A stretch of 64,000 nt of DNA from Nonomuraea maritima (GTDB lineage Bacteria; Actinomycetota; Actinomycetes; Streptosporangiales; Streptosporangiaceae): contig NZ_FNFB01000020.1 in assembly GCF_900100395.1 (NCBI RefSeq), positions 62,001 to 126,000 of the forward strand, in the 5' to 3' direction. Made by a program: the position numbers and the translations under genes. The notes beneath the pieces were generated by a model. That model was not told the DNA's origin and did no database searches. It was given only the letters and a program-made list of their open reading frames with translations. Below, in pieces: positions 7,580-16,061 of the stretch (the first letter of the stretch is position 1; the number at the start of each line of letters is the position of its first letter).

Positions 7580-8217
7580 CAGCGCTCGGGGATCGTGGCG
7601 AGGGCCGACGGGCGCAGCCGCGGGCCGAGGCCGTACAGCTGCTGGAAACTCATGATCAGCGGACGCCAGGCGTCGGGGTCGATGTGGTCGTCCGTACCCG
7701 GTGTGCGGATGTCCTCGTGCACCCAGACGCGCTGCACCCGCACCTCGAACGCGACCGTCCCGCCGTCGTCGACGGGGTGGTGGCGTTCGAGCACGGCCTC
7801 CATGGCGACCGGGCACTCGGCCGCGCGCGGCGGCGTCACCGTCTCCGACGGGACGGCGGTCAGCCCGGCCTGGCCGAACTTGTCCTCGACGTACCGGTAG
7901 CCGCGTTCGTACTTGCGCTCGGGCACCGGGTTCACCTGCGTGGTGAGGGCCAGCCGGTCCACCGCGTGCGCCAGGGCGTCGGACGGCAGGTTCAGCACGC
8001 ACTCACCGGTCGCCAGCAGGTTGCGGGCGGTCTTCGACCTGGTCCCCAGCCCCAGCACGGCCCGCCACCCCAGCCAGAAGGCCGACGACATCGGCGCCAG
8101 GTTCGGCACGCCGTCCTCGTCGCAGGAGGAGATCAGGACGACGGGGGTGCCGAAGTAGAGGATGCTCGGCTCCAGCGCGGTGTGCACGGCAGCGGGAGTA
8201 CGTATGTCGGTGCTCAT
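7516..8217 (-). CDS. Flavin reductase family protein (FMN-binding split barrel)
   Basis: A 233-residue protein beginning with the FMN-binding split-barrel pattern: TPVVLISSCDEDGVPNLAPM, AFWLGWRAVLGLG, KTARNLLATGECVLNLPSD. Proteins of this kind reduce or bind FMN, and many act on unknown substrates without a partner oxygenase. ATG at 8217. The C-terminal region is convergent with the NUDIX gene and overlaps it. No oxygenase is next to it, so the biological reaction is open. Confidence 0.85.
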   Translation of the reverse strand: MSTDIRTPAAVHTALEPSILYFGTPVVLISSCDEDGVPNLAPMSSAFWLGWRAVLGLGTRSKTARNLLATGECVLNLPSDALAHAVDRLALTTQVNPVPERKYERGYRYVEDKFGQAGLTAVPSETVTPPRAAECPVAMEAVLERHHPVDDGGTVAFEVRVQRVWVHEDIRTPGTDDHIDPDAWRPLIMSFQQLYGLGPRLRPSALATIPERCYRSDDVDRARAIPTRGSQVL

Positions 8218-8282
8218 GGCCGACCACTCTCGCCCGCCACAGCGGCCTCCCGCTGGCGGCCATCGGACCTCGCGTCATGGGC

Positions 8283-8660
8283 TCAGCGCGGCAGGAGCCT
8301 GAGGGTCGTCGTGCGGGCGTCGGACGACACCATGGCCTCGACGTAGTTCTGGCCGTACCGGTGGTACTTGCTGCGGTAGGCCGCGTCGATCTGCTCGTTG
8401 AGCTCCGGGTCGGTCTCCGCCACGAACGTGACGTCCCGGTCGACGCCGCCCGCCTGGATGCGCCCCTGGCTGCTGGTCAGGGCCGCGCGGTACCAGCGGC
8501 CGTCCGTCCCCTTGTACGACCGGACGTAGAGGCCGTCGTCATGGCGTACGACCCAGATCGGCACCGGCCTGAGCCGGGCGCCGTCGCCGCCCAGCGGCGC
8601 GACCTCCAGCTCGTCCGCGGTCGAGATCCGGTTGATCTCGTCACTCGTCCAGGTCGGCAT
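8283..8660 (-). CDS. DUF2255 family protein
   Basis: A 125-residue soluble protein starting MPTWTSDEINRISTADELEV, with WVVRHDDGLYVRSYKG and DRDVTFVAETDPELNEQIDA, the pattern I associate with DUF2255. The fold resembles small beta-barrel flavin/F420-binding nitroreductase-like proteins, but function is unestablished. It stands alone between a leftward flavin reductase gene and a rightward acetyltransferase gene. Confidence 0.8.
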   Translation of the reverse strand: MPTWTSDEINRISTADELEVAPLGGDGARLRPVPIWVVRHDDGLYVRSYKGTDGRWYRAALTSSQGRIQAGGVDRDVTFVAETDPELNEQIDAAYRSKYHRYGQNYVEAMVSSDARTTTLRLLPR

Positions 8661-8781
8661 CGGTCCGTCCCCCTTGTGGTCGATGGATATGGCCCGGCGC
8701 TCCGATCTTCACCGCTGCCACCCCCACCACCCGGTCAGACGCGCCGGACCGCCGAGATCGGCGGCCTTCTAGGGTGTCCGC

Positions 8782-9234
8782 ATGAGACTCGCCCCCATCA
8801 CCCCCGCGAACATCGACCGCGCCCTCGCCGTACGGGTCCGTCCCGACCAGGAGCGGTTGGTCTCCCCCGTGGTGAAGTCGCTGGCCGAGGCGTACGTGCA
8901 CCCTGAGGCGTGGCCCCGCCTGATCCTCGACGGCGACACCGCCGTCGGGTTCGTCATGGCGTTCGTCGACATCGACTGGGACGGCAAGGGTGTCGACTTC
9001 CGGTCGGGGTTGTGGCGGCTGAACGTGTCGTCCGAGGCGCAGGGGCGCGGGGTCGGGCGGTTCGCCGTCGCGGCGGTGGCCGACGAGGTGCGGCGGCGCG
9101 GCGCCGACCGCATGTACGTCACCTGGGAGCCCGGTGACGACGGCCCCGAGGGGTTCTACTGCAGGCTCGGCTTCCGGCTGACGGGTGAGACCAGCGGGGG
9201 CCAGACGGTCGGTGTTCTCGACCTGAAGGTCTAG
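8782..9234 (+). CDS. GNAT family N-acetyltransferase
   Basis: A 150-residue single-domain GNAT. The acetyl-CoA pyrophosphate loop is QGRGVGRF (about residues 87-94), preceded by the beta-4 strand LWRLNVSSEA and followed by the EGFYCRLGF beta-5/alpha-4 region. Acceptor substrate unknown; the group includes small-molecule and antibiotic acetyltransferases. Short spacing to the downstream SDR gene, with a hairpin in between. Confidence 0.85.
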   Translation: MRLAPITPANIDRALAVRVRPDQERLVSPVVKSLAEAYVHPEAWPRLILDGDTAVGFVMAFVDIDWDGKGVDFRSGLWRLNVSSEAQGRGVGRFAVAAVADEVRRRGADRMYVTWEPGDDGPEGFYCRLGFRLTGETSGGQTVGVLDLKV

Positions 9235-9237
9235 CCA

Positions 9238-9252
9238 GGGGTTGGCAACCCC
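9238..9252 (+). terminator. Short hairpin after the acetyltransferase gene
   Basis: GGGGTT at 9238-9243 pairs with AACCCC at 9247-9252 around GGC. It starts four bases after the stop codon. Six pairs and no T tract make it a weak terminator candidate. Confidence 0.4.
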
Positions 9253-9333
9253 AGGCTGACGGGTCAGCGGCCAGGGGGTTCGGGTGTTGCACCGGACACC
9301 GGGGCAACCCGGCGAACTCGAAGGAGAACGCAC

Positions 9334-10059
9334 ATGAGCAGTGTGATCATCGTCGGCGGCACCGCGGGCATCGGTCTGGAGCTCGCCAAGCACTACGCCG
9401 TACGGGGTAGATCCGTCGTGGTGAGCGGCCGCGACCGAGAGCGGGCCGAGCAGGCCGCCGCGGAAGTGGACAAGATCGCCGTCGCGGACGCAGGCGGGAA
9501 CGCGCCGCAGGCCAGGGGCATCGCCCTCGACCTCAGCCGCCCGCAGGACATCGCCGCCGCGCTCTCCGACGTCGGCCCGGTCGACCGGCTCGTCCTCACC
9601 GCGATCGAACGCGACCTCAACTCCATCGCCGGCTACGACGTGGAGCGGGCCGTCCGGCTCACCACGCTGAAGCTGGTGGGCTACCACGCGGTGGTGAACG
9701 CGCTGCTGCCGCAGCTGTCCCCGGACAGTTCCGTGCTGTTCTTCGGCGGGGTGGCGAAGGACCGCCCGTACGCGGGGTCCACGACGGTGTCGACGATCAA
9801 CGCCGGTGTCGTGGGCATGGTCCGTACGCTCTCGGTGGAGATCGCCCCGATCCGGGTGAACTCCATCCACCCGGGCATCGTGGGCGACTCGCCGTTCTGG
9901 CTGGCGAAGCCGGCCGCCCTGGAGGACGCCCGCCGCCGCACGCTGACCGACCGCTCCCCCACGACGGCCGACGTCGTGGACGCGTCCGTCTTCCTGCTGG
10001 AGAACCGCGCGGTGAACGGCGTGGACCTGCACGTGGACGGCGGTCGCCGCGAGCTCTGA
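9334..10059 (+). CDS. SDR-family protein with degenerate catalytic residues
   Basis: A 241-residue Rossmann protein. The cofactor motif is present as GGTAGIG (about 8-14) with VVSGRDRE for NADP-type binding, and the C-terminal VNGVDLHVDGG is typical. The active-site YxxxK is missing: where YSATKA is expected the sequence reads VSTINA, so Tyr is Val and Lys is Asn. The upstream catalytic Ser is also absent (LFFGGVAKD). It may therefore bind NAD(P) without the usual dehydrogenase chemistry, as NmrA-like or other atypical SDRs do. ATG follows AAGGAG. Confidence 0.85.
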   Translation: MSSVIIVGGTAGIGLELAKHYAVRGRSVVVSGRDRERAEQAAAEVDKIAVADAGGNAPQARGIALDLSRPQDIAAALSDVGPVDRLVLTAIERDLNSIAGYDVERAVRLTTLKLVGYHAVVNALLPQLSPDSSVLFFGGVAKDRPYAGSTTVSTINAGVVGMVRTLSVEIAPIRVNSIHPGIVGDSPFWLAKPAALEDARRRTLTDRSPTTADVVDASVFLLENRAVNGVDLHVDGGRREL

Positions 10060-10079
10060 TCGCCCGATGGCACACGGAA

Positions 10080-10111
10080 GAGCGGGCGCCCTCGCCAGGG
10101 AGCGCCCGCTC
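10080..10111 (+). terminator. Terminator after the SDR-like gene (bidirectional position)
   Basis: GAGCGGGCGCCCT at 10080-10092 pairs with AGGG(A)GCGCCCGCTC at 10097-10111, one bulged base. It lies between two convergent genes and may serve both. Confidence 0.75.
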
Positions 10112-10175
10112 AGTCGTTCTTCCTGTCCCGTCTCCTCACGGAGCCGGGACCGGCGACTTATCCGGAAATATGAGG

Positions 10176-10616
10176 TCAGCGGTAGTAGCGGTAGCTGCCC
10201 CAGTTGAAGTGGTTGTCCCAGCCGTAGCCGTACCGGATGCGGATGTCGTCCACGTCACGGCCGAACACGAGGTCCTTCTCGTAGAAGTTCTTCGTGGAGA
10301 ACCGCTTGTAGTGGTGCCAGCGGCCGTCACGCTTGTAGTACACGTCGAACCAGGTGAAGCCGCGGTCGTGGCGGTCGCGGTCCCACAGCTTGAAGTTCAG
10401 GTAGTAGCGGCCGTTGTTGCGGCCCCACTGGTAGCCGATGCGGCCGTCGTGGCCGCCGACGTAGAGGTACTTCCAGCCGGAGAAGGCCTGGGCCGAGGCG
10501 GCGACAGGCGCGTTCGCCGTCGTCGCGGTCGCGGCCGACGCCGGAGCCGCGAAAGCCCCCGCGGCCAGGGCGCCGGCGAGGACGGTGCCGGCGAACAACT
10601 TACGGATGTTTCGCAC
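10176..10616 (-). CDS. Small secreted Tyr/Asp/Arg-rich protein of unknown function
   Basis: A 146-residue protein with a clear signal peptide (VRNIRKLFAGTVLAGALAAG, cleavage after APASA). The mature part is rich in Tyr, Trp, Arg and Asp, with YLYVGGHDGRIGYQWGRNNG and repeated YY/RY pairs, probably an exported beta-rich protein. I chose the GTG at 10616 because GGAGG lies five bases upstream; the longer ATG at 10628 has no ribosome binding site. No family recognised. Confidence 0.7.
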   Translation of the reverse strand: MRNIRKLFAGTVLAGALAAGAFAAPASAATATTANAPVAASAQAFSGWKYLYVGGHDGRIGYQWGRNNGRYYLNFKLWDRDRHDRGFTWFDVYYKRDGRWHHYKRFSTKNFYEKDLVFGRDVDDIRIRYGYGWDNHFNWGSYRYYR

Positions 10617-11162
10617 AGTTTCCTCCATTGAGTGAGCGTCTCGGGACGAGTACGCCTTTTGCCCGTACCGGACACGCGGTCCGGACGACACTCAAGCTAC
10701 GGAGAACCGGCCAACAGTTCTGTGGCCAAATACGCACAACCCCTCGAATGTGCATTTTTACTCATAACGAGGGACCTTTCCCGGCAGCGGCGACCCACCG
10801 CCCAGCACGCTGCGTGATCGCCACCGACAGCGCGTACACCGCCGGGAGCTATCGGTACAGCCGGGACTCACCACCCCAATTCTGCGCCCAAACGTCACGA
10901 CGGCATTCGCATCACCAAAGAGCCGCCAACGAAATCTTGCGTGACCCTACGGGCCATGACCCCTTCATGTTCTCGATTTCGCCGGAGCTCGCGACTATGA
11001 TCAAGGATTCGCAAGGTCATTGTTCGCGTATTACACAGGAAATCCCTAAACCACGCCTAAATATAGGCAAGCCGCCCAAAAGGCGACTGTTGGCTTTTTC
11101 GGTAGGATTGGACCAGCCACTCAGCAGCTGATCTGGTCAAACTAGCTATTTCCGGAGAAGTA
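10617..11162. other. Long non-coding leader/promoter region of the exopolysaccharide operon
   Basis: About 545 bases of distinctly lower GC than the surroundings. I see no credible gene: a rightward open frame at 10628-11131 gives a low-information translation. CCCTCG at 10741 and CGAGGG at 10768 form a spaced inverted repeat around an A/T-rich core, and two stem-loops occur near the 3' end. It should contain the promoters of the secreted-protein gene (leftward) and of the exopolysaccharide operon (rightward). Confidence 0.5.
11055..11100 (+). promoter_or_regulatory. Possible transcription attenuator in the operon leader
   Basis: GCCTA-AATA-TAGGC at 11055-11068 is a small hairpin. It is followed by a second stem, AAGCC at 11069-11073 with GGCTT at 11092-11096, enclosing GCC-CAAAA-GGC and running into five T residues (11095-11099). 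That resembles an intrinsic terminator placed 60 bases before the first operon gene. The lower stem has an unpaired 7-base arm, so the call is tentative. Confidence 0.35.
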
Positions 11163-12512
11163 GTGGCTGTTCGTATTGGAGGCGACCGCCAGGTCGGGCG
11201 GCGATCGACGCGTCGCGGCCACCGGGTGGCAGCGCAGCCGCTCGGTCCCGTCTGCATCGACCTGACCAGTATGGCTTTCACGGCCACCACGGCCGGTCAG
11301 GAAATACCGCGAATCGCACTCGCGGCCATTCTCGTCGTGGGGCTCAATTGCGCCGGACGCGTCTACGCGCCGCGCATTCTGCCCTCCAGCCTCGATCGCG
11401 GGCTCTGGATCGCCGGAGCCGGACTCGTCGCCGCGCTCGCCGCCTTCTGGCATGCGACGTCACTGACCGTGGTCGCGCTGAGCGCCGCCCTCTTCGCCGT
11501 GTGCGCCGTGTCGCTGCGCGGCGTCCTGTACTTCGTGGCGCGCAGGGCCCACATGAACGGCAGGGCGGCCGCCGCCCTCGTGGTCGGAGCCGGCCCGCAC
11601 GGGCAGAACCTGGCGACCGCCCTGCTCGCCCACCCCGAGTACGGCCTGCTCCCCCTCGGGTTCCTGCACGAGAACACGGTCGAGAAACCGCCCCTGAGCG
11701 TGCTCGGCGGGCCGGCCGACGCCACCTCCGTCATCCGGGCCCACGGCGTGCGCGCCGTGATCATCGCCGGCCAGGACCACCACGGCATCGCACGAACGGC
11801 CGCCGAACTGGGCTGCGACGTCTTCCTCGCCCCCGAACCCGGCACGCCGGTCACCGACTTCGTCAGCCTGCGCGAACACGTGTACGGCTTCCCTGTCGTC
11901 CGCATGCGGGCCCCGGCGTGGCGCAGGCCGTCCTGGCCGGTCAAGCGCGCGCTCGACGTGCTGCTCGCCGCGACCGGGCTCGTCGTGAGCGCCCCGCTCC
12001 TCGCGGTCTGCGCCCTGCTGGCCGCCTGGGAGACCGGCCCCGGCCTGCTGTTCAGGCAGCGCCGCGTGGGCCGCCTCGGCCGTCCGATCGAGGTGATCAA
12101 GCTCCGCACGCTGAAGCCCGCGACGACGCACGAGTCGGAGACCCTGTGGAGCATCGCCCACGACAGCCGGCTCGGGCCGATCGGCCGGGTGCTGCGCAGG
12201 ACGTCCTTCGACGAGCTCCCCCAGCTCTGGAACGTTCTCAAGGGCGACATGAGCCTCGTCGGCCCGCGTCCCGAGCGCCCCTATTTCGTGGAGGAGTTCT
12301 CCAGCGCCGTTCCCGGCTACGACCTGCGGCACCGGCTCCCGGTGGGCATCACCGGGTGGGCGCAGATCCACGGACTGCGCGGCGACACCTCGATCGAGGA
12401 CCGCGCCCGCTTCGACAACCACTACATCGACGGGTGGACCTTGCGTACGGACCTCAAGATCATGTTGTTGACGGTGTGGTCGATGATCCGGCCGGGCGGG
12501 AGCCAGTCATGA
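11163..12512 (+). CDS. Exopolysaccharide initiating sugar-phosphate transferase
   Basis: A 449-residue polyisoprenyl-phosphate sugar-1-phosphate transferase of the WbaP/CpsE kind. The N-terminal part has several membrane segments (about 45-125) and a Rossmann-like region (about 135-245). The catalytic bacterial sugar transferase domain starts at KRALDVLLAATG (about 260) with its membrane helix, then FRQRRVGRLGRPIEVIKLRT, RRTSFDELPQLWNVLKGDMS and LVGPRPERP. It loads the first sugar onto undecaprenyl phosphate at the inner membrane face. GTG start with GGAG eight bases upstream. It is the first gene of a coupled operon; its stop overlaps the next start (ATGA). Confidence 0.92.
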   Translation: MAVRIGGDRQVGRRSTRRGHRVAAQPLGPVCIDLTSMAFTATTAGQEIPRIALAAILVVGLNCAGRVYAPRILPSSLDRGLWIAGAGLVAALAAFWHATSLTVVALSAALFAVCAVSLRGVLYFVARRAHMNGRAAAALVVGAGPHGQNLATALLAHPEYGLLPLGFLHENTVEKPPLSVLGGPADATSVIRAHGVRAVIIAGQDHHGIARTAAELGCDVFLAPEPGTPVTDFVSLREHVYGFPVVRMRAPAWRRPSWPVKRALDVLLAATGLVVSAPLLAVCALLAAWETGPGLLFRQRRVGRLGRPIEVIKLRTLKPATTHESETLWSIAHDSRLGPIGRVLRRTSFDELPQLWNVLKGDMSLVGPRPERPYFVEEFSSAVPGYDLRHRLPVGITGWAQIHGLRGDTSIEDRARFDNHYIDGWTLRTDLKIMLLTVWSMIRPGGSQS

Positions 12513-13846
12513 AGGCCCTCATCGAGCGGCCCAGCCTGGCCGCGGCCGCCACCGTGCTGATCTCGTGCCTGCCGGCGGACCGGACCGCCACCGGCGTGCA
12601 CGTCTCGGCCGCCGACCTGACCTCGGTCGCACTGATCGTCCTCGCGGCCGCCTTCCTGCTGTCAGGGCGCCGGGCGGGCGTGATCGACGTGGCCGGCCGC
12701 CGTCCGTCCCTCAGGACCGGCGTGATGGACGTGGCAGGGACGCTGGAGAGGCGGGCCGTCGTGCTGGCGCCGCTCGCGGCGGCCGCCACCGTCGCGCTGC
12801 TGGCCTCGGCCGACACGATGGCGAGCCTGCCCGGCTACCTGCGCTTCCTCCAGGTGTTCGTCCTCGTCCCGCTGGCCGTCCTGGTGACCGTGCGCGACCG
12901 CGCCGACGTCATGATCGTGGCCGGGTCGGTCGTCGGAGCCGCGACCCTGCAGGGCGTGCTCGGCTGCTACCAGGTGCTCACCGGCACCGGGGCCGCCTAC
13001 GAGGGCGAACGGGTACGCGCCGTCGGCACCTTCGGCGCCCCCGACGTCATGGGCATGGCCACCATGGTCAGCTACGGGGTCGTCATCCTGCTGGCCGCAG
13101 GCCTGTCCGTACGGGGCAACGGCCGCGTCCTCGCGCTCGGCGGCGCGGGCCTGCTGTGTGTCCCGCTCGCGCTCTCGCTCAGCCGGGGCAGCTGGATCGC
13201 CGTCATCTGCGCCGTACTCGTCGTGCTCTTCCTGCACAGCCGGGCCGTCGCCGCCCGGGTGGTCCTCGTGGGCGCCGTGGGCGCGGCGCTCGCGTTCGCG
13301 GCCGGCACCGGGTCCGACCTGCTCGACCGGCGGCTCGCCTCGATCACCGAGGTCGTGACCGACCCCGACCAGTCGGTGAGCGACCGCTACAGCCTCTGGA
13401 CCGCGGCCACGGGCATGTGGGTCGACAACCCGCTGACCGGGGTGGGCCCGCGCCGGTTCGGTGAGCTGCGCGACACGTACGCGCCGCTCGAACTGTCCTC
13501 CGGCAGCGACACCGACGACCCCGTGCACGGTTACGAACGCCGGCCGCTGCTCTCGCCGCACAACATGTACCTGCTGATCCTGAGCGAACAGGGGCTGCTC
13601 GGGCTGGCCGCGTTCGCCGGGTTCCTGGGCTGTCTGGCCTGGTGGGCGGCCCGCGGGGCCGTGCTCGCCGCCGCCGGGCTCGTCACCTGGCACGTCGTCA
13701 GCTTCACCTACGGCGACATCGGCGGGCCGTCCACGATGGTCACGTCCGTCGCCCTCGGCCTGGCCCTGGCGCTCGTCGCCGGCCGGCACCGGGCGGCGGT
13801 CCGAACGGAGAACCGCGCCGCGGTGGGCGCGGGGGCCGCGCGATGA
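12509..13846 (+). CDS. O-antigen ligase/Wzy-like polymerase
   Basis: A 445-residue polytopic membrane protein with roughly ten hydrophobic segments. Wzy_C/O-antigen ligase marks are SLSRGSWIAVICAVL, DRYSLWTAATGMWVDNPLTG with VGPRRFGEL, and PHNMYLLILSEQGLLGL. These enzymes join repeat units on the outer membrane face or outside the membrane, so in this operon it is the likely polymerase. ATG start overlaps the previous stop by four bases (ATGA), and its own stop overlaps the flippase start the same way. Confidence 0.88.
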   Translation: MKALIERPSLAAAATVLISCLPADRTATGVHVSAADLTSVALIVLAAAFLLSGRRAGVIDVAGRRPSLRTGVMDVAGTLERRAVVLAPLAAAATVALLASADTMASLPGYLRFLQVFVLVPLAVLVTVRDRADVMIVAGSVVGAATLQGVLGCYQVLTGTGAAYEGERVRAVGTFGAPDVMGMATMVSYGVVILLAAGLSVRGNGRVLALGGAGLLCVPLALSLSRGSWIAVICAVLVVLFLHSRAVAARVVLVGAVGAALAFAAGTGSDLLDRRLASITEVVTDPDQSVSDRYSLWTAATGMWVDNPLTGVGPRRFGELRDTYAPLELSSGSDTDDPVHGYERRPLLSPHNMYLLILSEQGLLGLAAFAGFLGCLAWWAARGAVLAAAGLVTWHVVSFTYGDIGGPSTMVTSVALGLALALVAGRHRAAVRTENRAAVGAGAAR

Positions 13847-15345
13847 CGACGGCCTCGTCGGCCACCGTCCGGGCCGTCGGCATCACCGCCGTGCTCACCG
13901 GATGCGGGTCGGCGCTCGGCTTCGTCCGCGACCTGGCGCTCGGCATGCTGTTCGGGGCGGACGCCGGCACCGACGCCTTCCTCGTGGCCTGGACCATCCC
14001 CGAGACCGCCGCGCCGCTGCTCATCGAGGGCGCGATGGCGTTCGTGCTGGTCCCCTTGTTCAGCCGGTGGATCGAGCTGGGGCACGACGTCCGCGACCTG
14101 ATCGCGTCCACGCTGCCGCGCCTGTGCGGCGGGCTCGTCGCGCTCGGCGCGCTGGCCGCGGCCGCGGCGCCGTGGCTCGTCGGCTGGCTCGCCCCCGGCA
14201 TCCCGCGCCCCGACCTGGCCGTCGACTGCATGCGGGTGGCCTCCGTCACGATCCTGACGTTCGGCCTGGCCGGTTACCTGAGCGCGGCCCTGCGCTCCCA
14301 CGGCTCGTTCACCGCGCCGGCCGCGATCTACGTCGCCTACAACGTGGGCATCGTCGCCTGTGTGGTGGCGCTGCGGGAGCAGGGCGCGTACGCCGCCGCG
14401 ATCGGGGTGGCCGCCGGCGGCGTCGGCATGGTCCTCGTCCAGGTGCCCGCGTTCCTGCGGCGCTTCGGCGCGCCGGCCCGGTCCGCGCGGCGGGTGCCGG
14501 TGCCGCTGATCGCGTTCCTGCCGGTGGCGGTGTTCACGCTGACCCGCCAGTTCCAGGTGTTCGTGGAACGCCACGTCGGCTCGGCGCTGCCGGAGGGGTC
14601 GATCTCGCACCTCAACTACGCGCAGAAGATCGCCCAGGTGCCGATGGTGCTCTCGCTCATCATCGCGACGGTGAGCTTCCCGCAGCTCGCCCGCGCCGTC
14701 ACCGCCGGGGACGACGTCCGGGCCCGCCGCCGGCTGGCCCGCGACCTGGTCGCCGGTTCCGCGATCGTGCTCCCGTCGACCGCGGCCCTGATCGTCTGCG
14801 CTCCGGACCTCGTCGCGACCCTGCTCCAGTACGGCGCCTTCACCGAGGCCGACACCGCCGCCACCGCGCACATCATGCGCGTGTACGCGCTCGGCCTGCT
14901 CGGCCAGGCGCTGGTCGGCATCGTGAGCAGGACGTACTTCTGCCGGGCCGGCTCCTACTGGTACCCGGCGCTGGCGATGGCGGCCGGCCTGGCCGTGACC
15001 GTCGCGATGGCCAGGCCCGCCTTCGGGACCACCGGGATCGCCGCGGCCAACGCGGCGGGGATCACGCTCACCGCCGTGCTGCTGCTCGCCGGGGGGCGGC
15101 GGCGGGTCGTCGCCCTGCCACTCGGCGCGGTCGCCGGGCCGCTCGGCGGCCTGCTCGCGGCCACGGTCGCCGCTGGCGCCGCCGGGTGGGGGGTCCAGAC
15201 GCTCGCCGCGGGCCTGTCCCAGCCGGCCCGCGTGATCGCGACCGGGACCGCGATCGCCGCCGTCTTCTGCGCCGTCGCGGTCGTGACGCGAGCCGGTGCG
15301 GCGCTCACCGACGACAACGACACCAGGATGCGAGGTCGCGCATGA
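13843..15345 (+). CDS. MurJ/Wzx-like lipid-linked oligosaccharide flippase
   Basis: A 500-residue MOP-superfamily membrane protein. Start MTTASSATVRAVGITAVLTG, then GFVRDLALGMLFGADAGTDA with FLVAWTIPE, and later HLNYAQKIAQVPMVLSLIIA match the MviN/MurJ pattern with about 14 segments. Because it sits in an exopolysaccharide operon next to the ligase, I infer it exports the lipid-linked repeat unit rather than lipid II. Start and stop both overlap neighbours by four bases. Confidence 0.88.
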   Translation: MTTASSATVRAVGITAVLTGCGSALGFVRDLALGMLFGADAGTDAFLVAWTIPETAAPLLIEGAMAFVLVPLFSRWIELGHDVRDLIASTLPRLCGGLVALGALAAAAAPWLVGWLAPGIPRPDLAVDCMRVASVTILTFGLAGYLSAALRSHGSFTAPAAIYVAYNVGIVACVVALREQGAYAAAIGVAAGGVGMVLVQVPAFLRRFGAPARSARRVPVPLIAFLPVAVFTLTRQFQVFVERHVGSALPEGSISHLNYAQKIAQVPMVLSLIIATVSFPQLARAVTAGDDVRARRRLARDLVAGSAIVLPSTAALIVCAPDLVATLLQYGAFTEADTAATAHIMRVYALGLLGQALVGIVSRTYFCRAGSYWYPALAMAAGLAVTVAMARPAFGTTGIAAANAAGITLTAVLLLAGGRRRVVALPLGAVAGPLGGLLAATVAAGAAGWGVQTLAAGLSQPARVIATGTAIAAVFCAVAVVTRAGAALTDDNDTRMRGRA

Positions 15346-16061
15346 CCGCCATGCCGTACGTGCTCATGTACCACTCCGTCGAGAAATGCGACAGCGACCC
15401 GCACAACATCACCGTCTCGCCCGGCCGCTTCGCCCGGCAGCTGCGCTGGCTGGCCGACCAGGGGCTGGTCGGCGTGTCGATGCGCGAACTGCTGCGCGCC
15501 CAGGCGGCCGGGGCCTCCCGCGGCCTGGTCGGGCTGACCTTCGACGACGGGTACGAGGACTTCCTCGGCGAGGTCGTGCCCGCCCTTCTGCGCCACCGGT
15601 TCACCGCGACGGTGTTCGTCGTCTCCGGGCTGCTCGGCGAGCACAACGTCTGGGACGCCGACGCCCCGCGCAAACCGCTCATGGACGCCGACGGCGTGCG
15701 CTGGGCGGCCATGCAGGGCATGGAGATCGGCTCGCACTCCGTCCGCCACCGCTCGCTGACCGGGCTGAGCGACAGCGACCTGTGGCACGAGGTCGCGGCC
15801 GGCAAAGCAGACCTGGAGGACGTCCTCGGCCACGAGGTGAGCGGCTTCTGCTACCCCTACGGACACGTCACCCAGCGGGAGGCGGACGCCGTGCGCCGCG
15901 CCGGGTACTCCTACGCCTGCGCCATCCGCACCTCCCCGGTCGGCGGCCGGCACGCGCTGCCCCGCACGTACATCGGCGAGAAGGACGGCGCGCTGCGGCT
16001 GCGGGTCAAGCGGGTCAGGCACCGGACGCAGACGCGCCGCTGGGGCCGGTGGGGCCGGTGA
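15342..16061 (+). CDS. Polysaccharide deacetylase (NodB domain)
   Basis: A 239-residue carbohydrate esterase 4 type protein: VLMYHSVE start, LTFDDGYEDF (catalytic/metal Asp68-Asp69), GSHSVRHRSLTGLS (metal His pair, about 128-135), and FCYPYGHVTQRE. No signal peptide, so it may act on the cytoplasmic side or be exported otherwise. Its presence implies an N-acetylhexosamine in the repeat unit that is N-deacetylated. ATGA overlap with the flippase gene; its stop overlaps the following GTG. Confidence 0.9.
   Translation: MTAMPYVLMYHSVEKCDSDPHNITVSPGRFARQLRWLADQGLVGVSMRELLRAQAAGASRGLVGLTFDDGYEDFLGEVVPALLRHRFTATVFVVSGLLGEHNVWDADAPRKPLMDADGVRWAAMQGMEIGSHSVRHRSLTGLSDSDLWHEVAAGKADLEDVLGHEVSGFCYPYGHVTQREADAVRRAGYSYACAIRTSPVGGRHALPRTYIGEKDGALRLRVKRVRHRTQTRRWGRWGR

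Noticed and set aside
5194..8002. Long leftward open frames of 500-575 codons opposite the ABC exporter and NUDIX genes
   Set aside because: The forward genes have complete motifs; the reverse translations are Ala/Gly/Arg/Val-rich and match no family, as expected for GC-rich antisense frames.
10628..11131. Rightward frame of 167 codons upstream of the exopolysaccharide operon
   Set aside because: No ribosome binding site, odd composition, unusual codon use compared with neighbours; better read as leader DNA.
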